Both the position numbers and the translations under genes were made by a program. 64,000 bases of DNA, from assembly GCA_964036155.1 (NCBI GenBank), contig OZ038423.1, positions 5,967,249-6,031,248 on the forward strand. The letters are read 5' to 3'. Source of the stretch: Diploscapter coronatus. Its lineage: Eukaryota > Nematoda > Chromadorea > Rhabditida > Rhabditidae. The notes under the pieces are model-generated. The model was given only the letters and a program-made list of their open reading frames with translations. It was not told where the DNA came from and made no database searches. Shown piece by piece: positions 10,858 to 23,262 of this stretch (within the stretch, counting starts at the first letter, position 1; each line of letters starts with the position of its first letter).

Positions 10858-13800
10858 ATGGAGCGTTCGAATAACAACTCTGCCCATCGTCTAATCAACG
10901 GCTTCCAAAACGCCGCCTCGACGGCTAACACTTTTCAGTCGGCATTCCAGGGTAAGTTATTTCGTTTTTTGTTTTAATTATTATGAAGATACTCTTTGAT
11001 GGCACAATTTGATTTTTTAATCTAGCCCAAAATTGCTGAATTTACTCGTGCATCTATAAACGTGATATTGTATAAGTTTATTGAACGCAAACATTTCTCT
11101 TGTATTCATTCACGCTATTATTCTATTTTTTCTTTCTAACAATAATCAATGAAGCAAATTGAGGCATGCAACAGACGAATGCCAACAATTTTGGCCTGCT
11201 TCAAGCCCAGCTGCAATCGTTGTCGAATCCGATTCTGCCGAGTGCGGACATCGCTCAATGGGCTGCCGCTACGGCTCAGCAACCGCACAATCAGCAATGG
11301 ATTGGAGGGGTCGATCCAGTGAGTAGATTTTTGAAGAAAAATTCGAGAAAGAAAAAATCGATTATGAAATTTAAATTGCTCCTTTAATTCTTCATGATTA
11401 GTATTTTGAGAATCTCTTTCATCATCATCGGATTTTAGTGCAGTCTGCAACCTCTAAATGTTAGCTCTACCCATTCGAAGCTAATTTTCTACTTTGGAAA
11501 AAACAGCTTCCCGTTTTCATATTATTACTATTTAAAGTCCACGTTTTGAGATAAGTGATGCGATACCTCCAGTGACTTGGCGAAAGTCTGCACACAACCT
11601 ATTTCAAAACAGCTAAATTCTTGATGTTAATCAAATTGTATCTGTGCTTGAATACGATTTTGAAAACAAATTAATTTAGTAGCTTATCTCCAGGAGATTA
11701 CCCATTTTGTATATGCTTGCTCCGCCTCTTCTCCATATCAGAGCTCTTAGCATCACATTTCATTTCATTTCCTGTCATTTACTTATCTAAGAACAGTAGG
11801 GTTAGATTATCTCTGGAACAACGCTATCATAGCACTTCTTCCATCGTAAGCAATTTTATCTTCGAAGGGCCATAAAACTTTTACCTTTGCTAAAGCTTCA
11901 TGATTTTATCATTCTACAAAAGTTCTGAGTGATGATAATTGCGATAGTTTCTTTCTGCTTATACAAAATTCATCGTTCTCATTCTTCAAAATAGTATCAA
12001 AATTTTTCCAAAATGATCTTTTTCAATTGCGAATATGACATTTTTCAGGCAAAGGTAGTCCAAATGCTGCCTATGTACCAAATGTTCACTAACGTCAAGT
12101 CCATGTAAGCTAAGGTATTTATAAAGATAGGATTAATGTGTTATTTGCAGGGACTTTCCCCAGACGGATCTTGTGTCTCATGGCTTACAACAGCAACAAA
12201 ATGTTCAGTCAGGGTCGAGCCAATTCTCCGGTACTCCTTCCTCTACACTCACAAGCACACCTTCTATGGTGCAGTCGCCAAGACTATCACATCTCCAGGA
12301 CGTCAGGAATAGCAGTCATGTAAGCAGCTTTGATTGTCCCCATCGTTACTCATTAGTCACGGATCACTCATTTTAAAAATAACGATTCAACTATCTTGTA
12401 TCAATAATGATATCAAATCATGGTCAACATTAACTTTACATCTCTAGCATAAAACTAAGAGCTTCTCAGAAACGATTCTTCATTTCAATATCCCAAGCAC
12501 GATGAACTCGAAGCTCTTTAGTCCACAAGATATCCCATTTGTGCAAACATTTTTTGCGATACCATAAAATTCCTTACTCACTCATAAATTTATCGTATTT
12601 CTTAATGTTGAAAGAAATTAAGTGAGCTTCATTTTAGGGTTCTCCTCAATGTCCCCTCTCGAATGGCCCTCCCTCCTCTCATCACTCGCATCACTCCACC
12701 TCCACTCCCAACGACATCGATGTCGGCATGTCCTTGTCACAGCCTGCCTCTCAGCAGAACCAGGCATTCGACTTGTCCATGAGACCACACTCCAAGGAAT
12801 CCGAATCCACTCAAAGTCCTCTAGTTGTTGACCAACTGCCGCAACATCAACAACATATGAACGTTAACAATCTCGGACAAGCATATTTGAATGAGGTAAG
12901 AAACATTTATAGTAACAATTTCGTGCCGTTTGAAATTACTAGAAAGTAGTTCAATGAGAATTATGATCATTTTTATAGATTTACCAAATTTTTACAATTT
13001 GAAAAATATGCCTGCATCTTTAATCTTGTGTACATTTGTGAATTTAATCTCCAGTTTACTATATTATTTCCCATTTAAAAAGCGCTTTCATAAAAATAGC
13101 GTCTATGTAAGCATTTACGTTGAACACTTTCTAAATCTTACTTCCCGGATTAGCAAGAACGATGGCATTGTGCATTGCATTTAGCGAAGCTTATAGGGAT
13201 AAACTATGAAATGCAAGGACAAAATGTGCAAATGTGATGAGATCGGGAGATTAAGCTTGGAAGATAAAAAGCAAGAAGTAGCTTATCCACACCTAGGCAG
13301 GGCTTAAGCCAAGTTCTCCTTATGTACCCCCTTAAGCAAAAATATTCTGCCAAGTCTTGATGCGTGCCTCTCTATACACCAATTTTCTATAGAAAAAAGA
13401 ACGATTTGCGTACCCTTTCCCGTATAATCTTTCGTTTTGGTTGAAAGTCCGACTGCCTAGGTCTGAGTTTATCTATTGTTTAGCCTTCGACGTCATCTTC
13501 GAACCAGAATCAGCAACAGAACCAGAGTCAGGCTCTGGACGAAGACCAATGGATCGACAACATTGACATCTCGCGATTTGACATCCCTGCAAATCTGGAT
13601 CTGAATGCCGTCTTCCAACCAGAGCCGAGAAGAGCCAGTGGAGGAGGAAACAGCAACAGTTTCTTGTGAGAATTTCATTTTGATTACTGTAATTCCCATC
13701 TTCTTCTCACTACCATCCTCTTGCAGTACCCACTTTCTTTTTTTCGGAAAATAGCAAGATAAGAAAGACACAGGGTGGGCGACGGTTTTTGTTCCCTCTC

Positions 13801-16800
13801 TTCAAAAGCAGAAGTGGACGTGGCTTGCGGCCTCTAGATATACTTTATCCATTTGCTCAGATTAACTATTATATTTAGCTCTCAACAAAACGATCTCGAA
13901 GATGGCTGCGAATTCGACAAGGTCTTTAAGATGGTGACTGACAAAAATGACGGAACAGGAGCTGACTCAATATTCGGGTTGGGCACAACTCAAGAGGATA
14001 CAAATAGGCTGTCTCCTATCCAGGTATTGCTCTATACCTCTTAAAAATATGTCTGCGAGTATTTTCTTTTGACGAATGAATCGAGTCCTTCCAAAGTTTT
14101 GAAGTGATTGCTTTCCTCCAAAACGTTATTCTAATTTTATTCTTATCTTCTATTTTGAAAAACTATACTCATCTATTAGAGGACTGTTAGGTTTTCTGAA
14201 TACGTTGGATAGCCGATTGTCGGTCATTTGAATAAGCGATTGGGAAAACAATTGAAGAATGGATAGGGAAAGGGTAGGATTAGGACTTGGCAGCCTAAAT
14301 CTATTATCCAAACAAAATGTGCAGTTCGATGTACTGGTCATCTTGACAACAAATCTCTATCCTACCCTCAATATATTCATTTTCAATTTGTCATCCCACT
14401 GGCGTATTCAAAACGTCGATTTCTCTAACTCATGGGAAGAAGTACTCGAAGCCAGAAACTATTATCATTCCTGTATTACAAAAAATTTCTTTCCTTGCGT
14501 ATTTCTTCGAAACAATACTTCATAAATCAACCTACGATAAGCATTCATTTCAGTTCACTCCGCCCGATTCTCCCGAACCAGCCCCATCAGGCAAGATCTC
14601 TTCCCTGTTTGGGAGTCCAAAGTCCATTAGCTCCTTTGACGCTCCCTCGACGTCATCAGGTCTTTCCTCGTCAGCAGCCTCTCTCTTCCCTTCAACCTCA
14701 CGAACTCCTGCTTCGCTTCTACCTACTGGCCTTGGATCATTGCTAGGGCCTTCTACTTCCACGTCTGTCTCCAGTTTCCTCCCCTTCAATTCTGCCAAGA
14801 CATTCGCGCCTTCCTCGACCAATTCTTCAATATTAGGCTCTGCAACCAATTTAGTAGTACCTAGCCAAACCACAGCAAGCTCCCAAGTATTCCCATCTAC
14901 GAGCAATGCTACGTCGTTGCAATTACAGCAACAGAAAATTCCATCTCTATCAAGCACTCTGGCTCAAGTGCAGAAGCAGTTGTCCAAGACTCAAAGCAAG
15001 GAAAAACAAGGTTAGATAGCAACCGATTTGAATATCAATCCAATCGAAAAATTACAGATTCTTTCAAACCTCCTCCAACATCGGCAAATAAAGTTCCAGT
15101 TTGGAAGAAGGCAGCATTGGAAGCTAAAGAACCACCAAAGCTTGCGAAACCTGTACAGAAGAGCACCAAAATTCCGGTTTACAAACAGAAACTGACGTCG
15201 ATTGGGTCAATGAAGGAAGAGGACGGAGATAAGAAAGGCGGTGAGTGTTTTTTTCTATAATTATTGCTCGAAATTTCAAGTATAGGAGATTTTCTAACTT
15301 TTCCCTGTAAATTATTTCAAGAGTGTTGATCCTTTAAAAATTATTAGTGAAGGTTATAGTAGGATTTCAATTCTCTTCATTATTTCAGTTGAAAATGGAA
15401 TTTCCATTTTGCAAAGTTACAACCAATCCAAATTTATCTTTCGGCTCGTAAAACGGGATAATGTTTAAATGTTCAGGCAAGGACGATGCATTCGATTTCG
15501 ACGAAGACGATGAGCCAGTTAGTCTCGTGCAGCAGACTCCACGAGAGAAACTGGATGCTGATTTGAAAGAGAGGATATCGAAGCTAAGCGCACAATCTGA
15601 TGGCAGAGCGAGGAACGTCTATGTTCCTGGAGTTGGGTTTGCAGTCCCACCAGAGCATAGTACATCGGTTAGTCGATCACAAGAAACGTCTTCAAGTAGA
15701 TATCAAATTTTCAGCAAGATCTTTGGCGCCATGTGGTTCCGAAAAAGCGTCTGATTGGAGAAAATCGTCCAATAATCCCGTCCGCGAATCTTCTTCCAGC
15801 TTCAGTTCACGCCGAAGCGAATCAGGCTGCTGGTAATATCAGAAAATGTTTCGTTGGTTGATTACTTTTAACTTCCAGCTCGATTGGCTGATCCAGAAAT
15901 CGTTGACTTGGCAGAGTCCATTCGAAGACGCAAGAAAGAGAGACTATCATGTAGCTTCATCAAGACGGAAGCGACAACGAGTCAAGATTGTGCGAAGGAA
16001 GAAGGAGCTGATCAGAAGGCCGAGATCCTAAGGTATAACAATTCGTGCATCCTACAACTTAGAAGATATTTTCTCAGATCGGAGGATAACAGACCACGTT
16101 TACCCAAGTTGATCATCAAGTTACCACGTCGACCGACCGTCGAAGAGACAAAGCCATCGAAGAGGAGCAGAAAGAGGAAAGATTCAAGCGATGACGACAC
16201 AGACTGGGAAGGTAGTGATGCTGCAAGAAAGAAGCGTGGCAAGAAAAGCGGAAAACGGGGACGACGATCATATTCCGGGTGACTAATTTATTCTTTCAAG
16301 ATAGCCAATTGTCAATAATTTATTTCTTCTTTATGAGATCAAAAAGTTTATCTTCTAACGCTGATAAAAATATTACTGGTTCAGATACGAAGTCCGCTTG
16401 GTTGAAAGAGATGATGAGCCTCCCGAAGACTATCTTTCGCCAAATCGAGGAGAATCCGAGGACAAATCCGGTGTCATGATGCTGAGCAAGAAGAGGAGAT
16501 TTATGAAGCAGTGGGAAGATGGGCAGGAAAATGGAGAAGAGAATGGCAAAATCATGGATGGGGTCATGATCAAGCAAGAAGTGCCTGACTACAGTACGCA
16601 GATGAATGGACAACCTACTGGTGAGCAAATTTTCTTTTTTTCCTTTTTCGAATCGATATCGAATTTCATTATCGGAAGTATAAAATTCTCCAAAACTTGC
16701 AATTTTTGAGAGCGCGACTTCTTGTAATGCTTCCATCGCATATTATTAACTTTTCGAGGCTACATTATTTTTAATTAACAAACCACTTCCTTCGCCATGC

Positions 16801-18658
16801 ATCAAGCTTATTAAGTTATTCGGGACTTCATGCTGTCTCCGAAGAAGGTGGTTACACAGAAATTGTAGAAATCGAAAATTGCAAAATGTTTCACTTCAGG
16901 CCGAGCAAACGGTCACACGCTTGAAGAGCAAAGGCGGCCTGGTAGAAGAATGACTGATTTTAACACTGAAGCTGTGAAGACGAGATTATCTAAATTCAGT
17001 AGCGCTGAAGGGAAATTGGCGGTAGATTGAAAACTCATCTGAAAAGACTCATCCGATCTGTTTTAGAAAGGAACATTTGTCGTGAACAAGCAGGACTTGT
17101 TCCGCGATGACTGCGCTCTGTGGAAAGTCGACAACCAGAATCTCCTGCAGAAATTCCCTCCAAGAACAGATCCGATTACCAAAGTCATCACATACAGGAA
17201 TAGCAGTACTGTAAGTCTTATAGAAAGATACAACTCCTTGAGTACTCAAAAGTATTGCAAAGCCTAAGAAAAAGTCGATTTCTCTTTGAAGCAGTGCTAT
17301 GCTTCTATTTTGCACCTATCACTATTTTGACATTTTAAAGTCGTACAAAATAAAGAGTTAATTAATCGTTTCAGCATTCTCATTTAAATGTTCAAACCTT
17401 TAGTATTCTGGCTGGTGCGATCAGATAGCGAGTTCGTATTACACAGTCAAGGTAAAGATGCTGAAACAGTCTCGGTCAGAATCGATTGTCGAACCGGAAG
17501 TACCTCTGAATGACCTCTTTGTCGCTGTTTCTGCTGACACTTCCAGTCCGAATGGGTTCGTCAAGGGAGAAGGTAAGAAGAAAAAGAAGAAGGATATTCT
17601 GACGAAAGTTAATAAACAAATGTCTCAGATGGGTCGAACGAGGATGTGAACGAAGTCAGCTCGATCACTCGTGACTCACTCAAGTCAGCCCTGCTTACAT
17701 TCGTTCAAGTCATGGTCAATCACGCTTTTTCTTTGGACTACATTCAAACCCTCAAAGAAAAGAATGGTATTGTTTTTTGTTGTAAATACAAAAAATTTAC
17801 AATAATAAGAAATGTTCAGACTGGAACTTCCTGAATGCAGAGACAGAGATCAATCGAGCCAATTTAGAGTGCGAACAGAAAGTAAAATCCCTGCTAAGAG
17901 GAGCTATCCCGAAGTACGAGGGGTGGATCAACATGTACACCTGTTTGAGTGTATGCGATATCGAACAGAGGGATATTCAGTGTCAGGTAGACGAAAACAA
18001 ACAACTTTTCGTTCACAATATTTTCTTCCTTTTCAGGCCTGCGGAATAGCAGCTGTCGACAAAATCGTGCAACTGTTCTCCAAAGATTCTTACGATTCCG
18101 AAACGCTTCATACGATATTCAGGGAAGAGGACGATGACGCTGAGGACGGTCCACTGCCTGCCATGGTGAGTTTTTAAAGGAGTCAAATTTTGGAAAGCAT
18201 TAAAAAAATTGTCAGGAATTCTATGTGTGTACCGTCTGCTCGGTCGTCGTTCAATATCATCACAAATGCCATCATTTGAAGTACCATTTGCTGAAGAGAT
18301 GCGAGGATAGGGTAAGGATCGCAGTCATTATTTTCCTAATAAGTGCTTACCCTTAACCAAAATGCTCCACAACTAAATACAAAACACCTGAGAGTTTTCA
18401 AACTAAAGATTAATTTTCAAAATCCACAAAACAAGACTGAGCTTTTCCAAAATATTGAAATCAAAGTAAAAATTCGTAGACCTTATCAACTCAACAAATT
18501 ACATTTGAGATTTTCAGCTGGAATGTTTCGGTACTCAGTTTCCCGATTATGCTCCCGAGAAAATAGTTGAATTGGCGAAGAAAAGTCGAGGCTGGATCGA
18601 GAAGTTCATCGATGAATGCATCGACATGTGGAAGAAAATTGAGGATTCCAAATTCTGA
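10858..18658 (+). CDS. Gln/Ser-rich nuclear protein with C-terminal DUF4211-like region
   Basis: Twenty-two exons give an in-frame 1234-aa protein: 10858-10951, 11164-11318, 12049-12104, 12151-12319, 12638-12895, 13484-13665, 13879-14023, 14554-15010, 15058-15240, 15477-15667, 15715-15832, 15879-16032, 16078-16278, 16385-16620, 16900-17021, 17067-17210, 17404-17572, 17629-17766, 17820-17986, 18037-18165, 18216-18311 and 18518-18658. The first 600 residues or so are disordered, rich in Q, S, N and P. The middle has basic clusters resembling nuclear localisation signals (KRSRKRK, RKKRGKKSGKRGRR) beside acidic runs. From about residue 908 the protein is globular and ends in a Cys/His cluster (C1161xxC1164, H1171, H1172, C1174, H1180, C1185). 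This layout matches DUF4211 proteins (QSER1, PRR12, CCDC82), which are chromatin-associated or uncharacterised. A likely trans-splice acceptor (GTTTGCAG) lies just before the ATG. The exon 2 acceptor (TTGAG) is weak, so the first exons are least certain. Domain identity is inferred from pattern, not a search. Confidence 0.8.
13291..13462. repeat. Possible short inverted-repeat element in an intron
   Basis: A 10-bp perfect inverted repeat, ACCTAGGCAG at 13291-13300 and CTGCCTAGGT at 13453-13462, brackets 172 bp inside the intron before the exon at 13484. TTATC occurs just outside both ends at slightly different distances. The interior has a further CTTAAG pair. This could be a small MITE, but the evidence is weak. 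Confidence 0.3.
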
Positions 18659-20141
18659 TTGCTGAGAAAGCAACATTGGATGAAAGTGAAGCAATTTGGC
18701 TAGATACTAGAGACTAATTCAGTACGACATTCAATTTGAAATCTTTAAGTTATTTCTGCATTTTGAAAAGTATACCGTTTTTCACCGAAATCTGGCCCTG
18801 GCTCTCGCTTTTCTAGCTTCTCATTCGCTCTCACTTTCAAACGTTCTCTCGCTCCTCCTTCCCCGAGATATCTATTTTTAGTTGGTAGGTTGAGCGAAGA
18901 GATTGTAGCACGGTAATAAGGTGCCAAGTTTAGAAACGCAATTTGATAACGGTCATGGCTTCCTCCTATTCAATAATTTTTTGACAAATTTATCAGATAA
19001 ACGAGTGAACGTTTGAAAGTGGAGACCGATTGAGAAGCTAGAAAAATGAGAGACGGGACCAAGATTTTATGAAAAACAGTGATCCATCGTCGAAGTTGAA
19101 TATTGTACGCGGTGTTTTGTTTCATATAGTGAGTTTTTGACATTTTCTTATCCTACGAAAAGTAACTTTTCATTTGAAACAAAAACGAGCATCATTATGA
19201 GCAATTAACTAAACTGTTTACAGCTACGCAATATTCCATTACTTTGAGAAGAAGATATCATTAAACTACAAACTCTGAAAATAAGTCTCAGCATTCATTA
19301 AAGTTTTATCTTGAATTACGATGGATTCCCATAGTTGATTACGGTATCATCAGCTGCTAATAACATTTGCACCCACTTTCACCTCAGCCATTGCCTTTCA
19401 AAGTTTTACTATTCCTACACTATGCTAATAATTTTTATTCTTCTTTAAGTATGGTCTATCAATACGCTCTAAATATTCATTTGATTTGCGAAATTGCAAA
19501 CTCGGGTAGAACTGAATTTCTCATTCATTTTATTGTATTCTTTCCTAAAAATGAATGTACATAAATATGGCATCCGCTATATGATATTGCACCGAGAATA
19601 AAATTCCTCAGAATAACACACTCGGAGAATTGTTCTCCATAAATTCAATTGTAAAAATTCTTACCTTTTTTATCTCATCAGACTTGATTTCTGCTGCCTT
19701 GGCTCTACCTCTAAATATTCCAAACTTTTCGCAACAATAATATTTTCTAACACTTTCGTTTTACTTTTAGAGCCCTAATTTCGATGCCTTCCTGTTTTTC
19801 TCGATTTTTACTCTATTTTTATGTTATGCTGATTATGCTAAGAATACAATTATTGATTACGCGGTGCGGAAACTTATATTTAAAATTATATGATATCAAA
19901 GCTATCTAAATCAACTTTATAAACTTATCTTATATTTAAATCTCGGTATGTGTTGTCAAACAAAACTATTTTCTCTCGAAAAATCTCAGGACTGAATATT
20001 GTCTTCGATAGGTATTCAATACTGCTTGATTTAATGCTATTATTCTGACATTATTTGAATTATTGTTGATTATACAAATTTATATAATGAAAAATAAATT
20101 TATTCGATAAATTTTCGCGAAGTTAATATTTTATTCGAAAC
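18659..20141. other. Convergent intergenic region
   Basis: This lies between the stop of the DUF4211-like gene (+) and the stop of UGT copy A (-). AATAAA occurs near 19599 on the plus strand and, on the minus strand, directly after the UGT stop (TTTATT around 20129). Apart from the foldback element at 18773-19082, nothing is recognised; the rest is AT-rich. Confidence 0.5.
18773..19082. repeat. Foldback element with about 80-bp inverted arms
   Basis: The left arm (about 18773-18852) and the reverse complement of the right arm (about 19001-19082) share long runs such as CTAGCTTCTCA and ACTTTCAAACGTTC, plus the outer GTTTTTCA. They differ mainly by scattered substitutions and 1-nt indels. The arms enclose about 150 bp of unrelated AT-rich DNA. 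No clear target duplication was found. It is most likely a foldback-type MITE whose transcript could form a long hairpin. Confidence 0.65.
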
Positions 20142-22707
20142 TTATTCAACCTTAGGTTTCTTTGCAATTACCTTTCTATAAGTACAGCAAACTAAAGCCT
20201 TGACTATTCTATACAAAATGTAAAGCACGGTTAAAATTGTTCCTAACAAAAACGCTATAACGTCTAATGAATGGTACTGGAAGAAGTTGAGTTTCTGACC
20301 AGCAGAAACCTAAAATTCAAAGTAGACTTTTAGACATCAACAAAATAACCTACCAAATTCTCAAGTGTCTTGAATTCCGCCACAAATTCCGTCCATTTGA
20401 CCAGTAACTGCTCTGGTGAAACTGGAGATTTCTTGACCATCGCACTCATCCTCTTCACTCTTATCTTGTATCTGAAGTTTTAAAAGTAAAGTGTTTTACG
20501 AGATTCGATTATAATAGCCAACTAACTCCGGATTGTCAATAATTTCTCGAATTGCAGCAACCACGTTCTCCTTTGTAACACTCCCTTTCCCCAAATGTAT
20601 GGAAATTCCATGCTTTTTCGCCATCATGCTGTTCTTCGACTGATCGCCGAACAGAGGCATCGTGATCATAGGGACGCCAGCAGTCAAGGACTCCTGAAAA
20701 TGTTGTTAATCATAATTTCATTGTCGATTATCGATTACCTGAATGGAATTGTATCCTGCGTGAGTTATGAAAGCAACAGTCTTATTGTGGGCCAGGAGAT
20801 CGGGTTGAGGCAGCCACTTGAAGAGGTGCAAGTTCTTCGGCTTTACATCTAAATTAATTTCTTTTTGATCATAATATTTCGGCATTTACCATCCAAGTCA
20901 TTTGCTTCGTATCGCATAAGAATGTGGTAATCAGGAAGTTCTTTGAACGCTTCGATGAATTCGTGTTTCATTTTCTCTGGCATTTCGTGGGCGGCTGCGA
21001 CAGACCCGAAGGAAAAGACAATGACTCCTTTCGCATTTTCAACGATTTTTGCAAATTCCTATGATTTTATTGGTTTTCAAAAGTTTATTCTGACTATATT
21101 CTAACCCCAGTTAGCGGCTTGGCATCCTTGAATTGGATTCCGATTCCACCAATATTGACTACTTTGGCTAAAGTTGGTCGTGGCATTTCGTACAGAACGT
21201 TTGACATTGCCATTACCTAAAGATAGATCCGTTTGTTAGTCTTGTTGTAATCTATTTACCAGTGGACACTCCGATGCGATATCGAGTAAATCAGGGAAGT
21301 TCGGGTCGAATTCTTCTCTGAAGATGGCATTTTCAACTTTGGCGATTTTTCCAGGCCAGATCAATCCACCGAGGGAATGACCGATAAAACTCTTAATCCG
21401 TTCGTAGAACGTCATTACGTCTGTGCTCTCCATCATCATCGCTGAATGAATAAATGAATGATTTTGCCGTTCTAATTACAGAATCATCGATATGAATCAG
21501 CATTTGAGGCTTCGGTCGTAAGAAGGACCTTTTCCTCATCGAAGTCAAATTTAGACATAAAATAAGCTTTCATGCCCATCTCAGTCATATTCAGGCAAAG
21601 GTGAATATCATCGAAAATGATCAGAAAGACCAACAACAACGTTCGAAACGACTGGGTTGAGTGTGACATTATCAATCAGTTCATTTTCGAAACTTTTCTC
21701 GGGGGCTGTTCCACGACATTGTTGAGTAACAATTCCGAGGAAGAACTTACGAGGAACATAGGAAGGGATCAGCGGAACTCCCACGAGTGAAGCAACGTAG
21801 TCCATTATAGCGCCACTAAGATTATAAGAATGAAGAAATTATTGACATATTTTTGTAAGAAAACCTGTTAAGCCAAACCCAGGTGGGTATCTCCGCAGCT
21901 CTGACGAGTCCCACAGCGCAAAGCGAAACATGTGGGAAAAGGCGACATCGAATTTCTCATCCTTCAGCCACTTCATGAACTCTTTGTTTTTCAAGGTCTC
22001 TGAATATTGATCAATTATTTATTAATAATAATGGATAAAAGTTCATACGTCGACATCCTTCCGACAACATTGTCATGAATTTGTTCATCGACTCGAAATT
22101 GCGAGAATCCCACATCGGCACATCCTAAAATGTGATTAAATTGTCAGATTACCTGCTCTAACATTGGTAGTTAGGTCGTTTTTTTCAGTGCAAAAATTAC
22201 AATAATAACAACTTCACTTCCGACGCACAAATAAATTAAACGTGGTGTGATATCTTCCTATTCAATTGAGAATTAGACAATTTTGCATACATGATTAAAT
22301 TTGTAAAATAGCCCTCATAAATTCATCCACTCACATTGAAAATGAGCGGTGCATGAGTCTTCTCCAGATCCTCTTTTGTCACTCCTGTGTGGGCAATCAC
22401 GGAATGAACTGAAGTTTGCGACAGAAACAAATAAGTATCGATTATGTAGAATTTTACCCTTGACTTTTGGCGATATCTTCACGAATTCTTCCAATCCTTC
22501 CATGTACTTGAGCAGAACTAATGTGACATCGTGACCCGCTTCTGCCAAGCCTTCAGCTACTCGTTTATTTACTGCTAACTGAAATTGCTTTAAAAATATA
22601 CGATTCTATAACCAACTTACCTGAGAATTAGAAATAGCAGGAGCTAAGACTACGACTTTGTATCCATATGAAACTGTCGCTAATGAAAATAAAAGTAAAA
22701 ATTTCAT
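20142..22707 (-). CDS. UDP-glucuronosyltransferase, copy A (1-nt frameshift; possible pseudogene)
   Basis: This is a tandem paralogue of copy B with the same splice plan plus one extra intron. Exons are 22621-22707, 22458-22578, 22335-22408, 22049-22124, 21865-21999, 21751-21815, 21260-21441, 21106-21216, 20890-21058, 20739-20848, 20527-20693, 20354-20471 and 20142-20309. It encodes a signal peptide, an N-terminal acceptor domain, the UGT donor-binding signature ([19 protein letters not shown], then FGDQ), a C-terminal membrane helix and a KPKVE tail (KxKxx-type ER retrieval). The fifth exon is 135 nt where copy B has 136; alignment puts a 1-nt deletion near 21930. If spliced as in copy B, translation would shift and stop early in the next exon (GCGCTATAA). 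All other splice sites, downstream coding capacity and the promoter GATA site are intact, so it is either a recent pseudogene or an assembly or sequencing error. Confidence 0.8.
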
Positions 22708-22907
22708 AGTGAATATAACTGAGATTGATAGATTAAAAAGCGAATAAGTCTATAGCAAAGGGACTAATTAGTTTGCACAGTTGAACTAAACAGGTTTGAA
22801 ATTGAAAAATAAATAGCAAATGAGTTTTGTGAGCAATTTTGGGAAAACACTGCCTGATGGAGACTATTTGAAGAGAACAAAAGACATTCCCACAAAGAAG
22901 CAGACGA

Positions 22908-22917
22908 ACTGATAAGA
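22908..22917. promoter_or_regulatory. GATA site ACTGATAAGA upstream of UGT copy A
   Basis: This is an exact match to the extended ELT-2-type GATA consensus of nematode intestinal genes. It lies about 200 bp upstream of the copy A ATG, within a block also conserved upstream of copy B (GACTATTTGAAGA before it, GTGATGCAAAA or ATGATGCAAAA after it). This suggests gut expression; binding itself is inferred. Confidence 0.55.
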
Positions 22918-23262
22918 ATGATGCAAAATTGAAATTTTTCAATAAACATGCGACTCACCTAATCCAATCTTTAGTCGCGAGTCAAATGATGCAAAGTAAT
23001 AATTGCGAACATACTAATCTTAAAAACTATGATCTCATATTATGAGTAGTTTAACTTTGGAAACAGGACTGTTCGAAGCTTTGTTTTCGTATTTGAAATT
23101 GTTAAACCTTGAACATTAATGTGCCGAAAAATCATTACATTTTATTCCATTATGAAACATTTGCATTCTTACTGAGACCTATGATCAATAAGTGTAATAG
23201 AAAATAATATTTATTTTGTACAAATGCATAAGTTAAATACATACAGAAATATTCCTAGAAAA

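Noticed and set aside
14550..14957. 135-aa minus-strand open frame
   Set aside because: It is the shadow of the large Ser-rich exon (14554-15010) of the plus-strand DUF4211-like gene.
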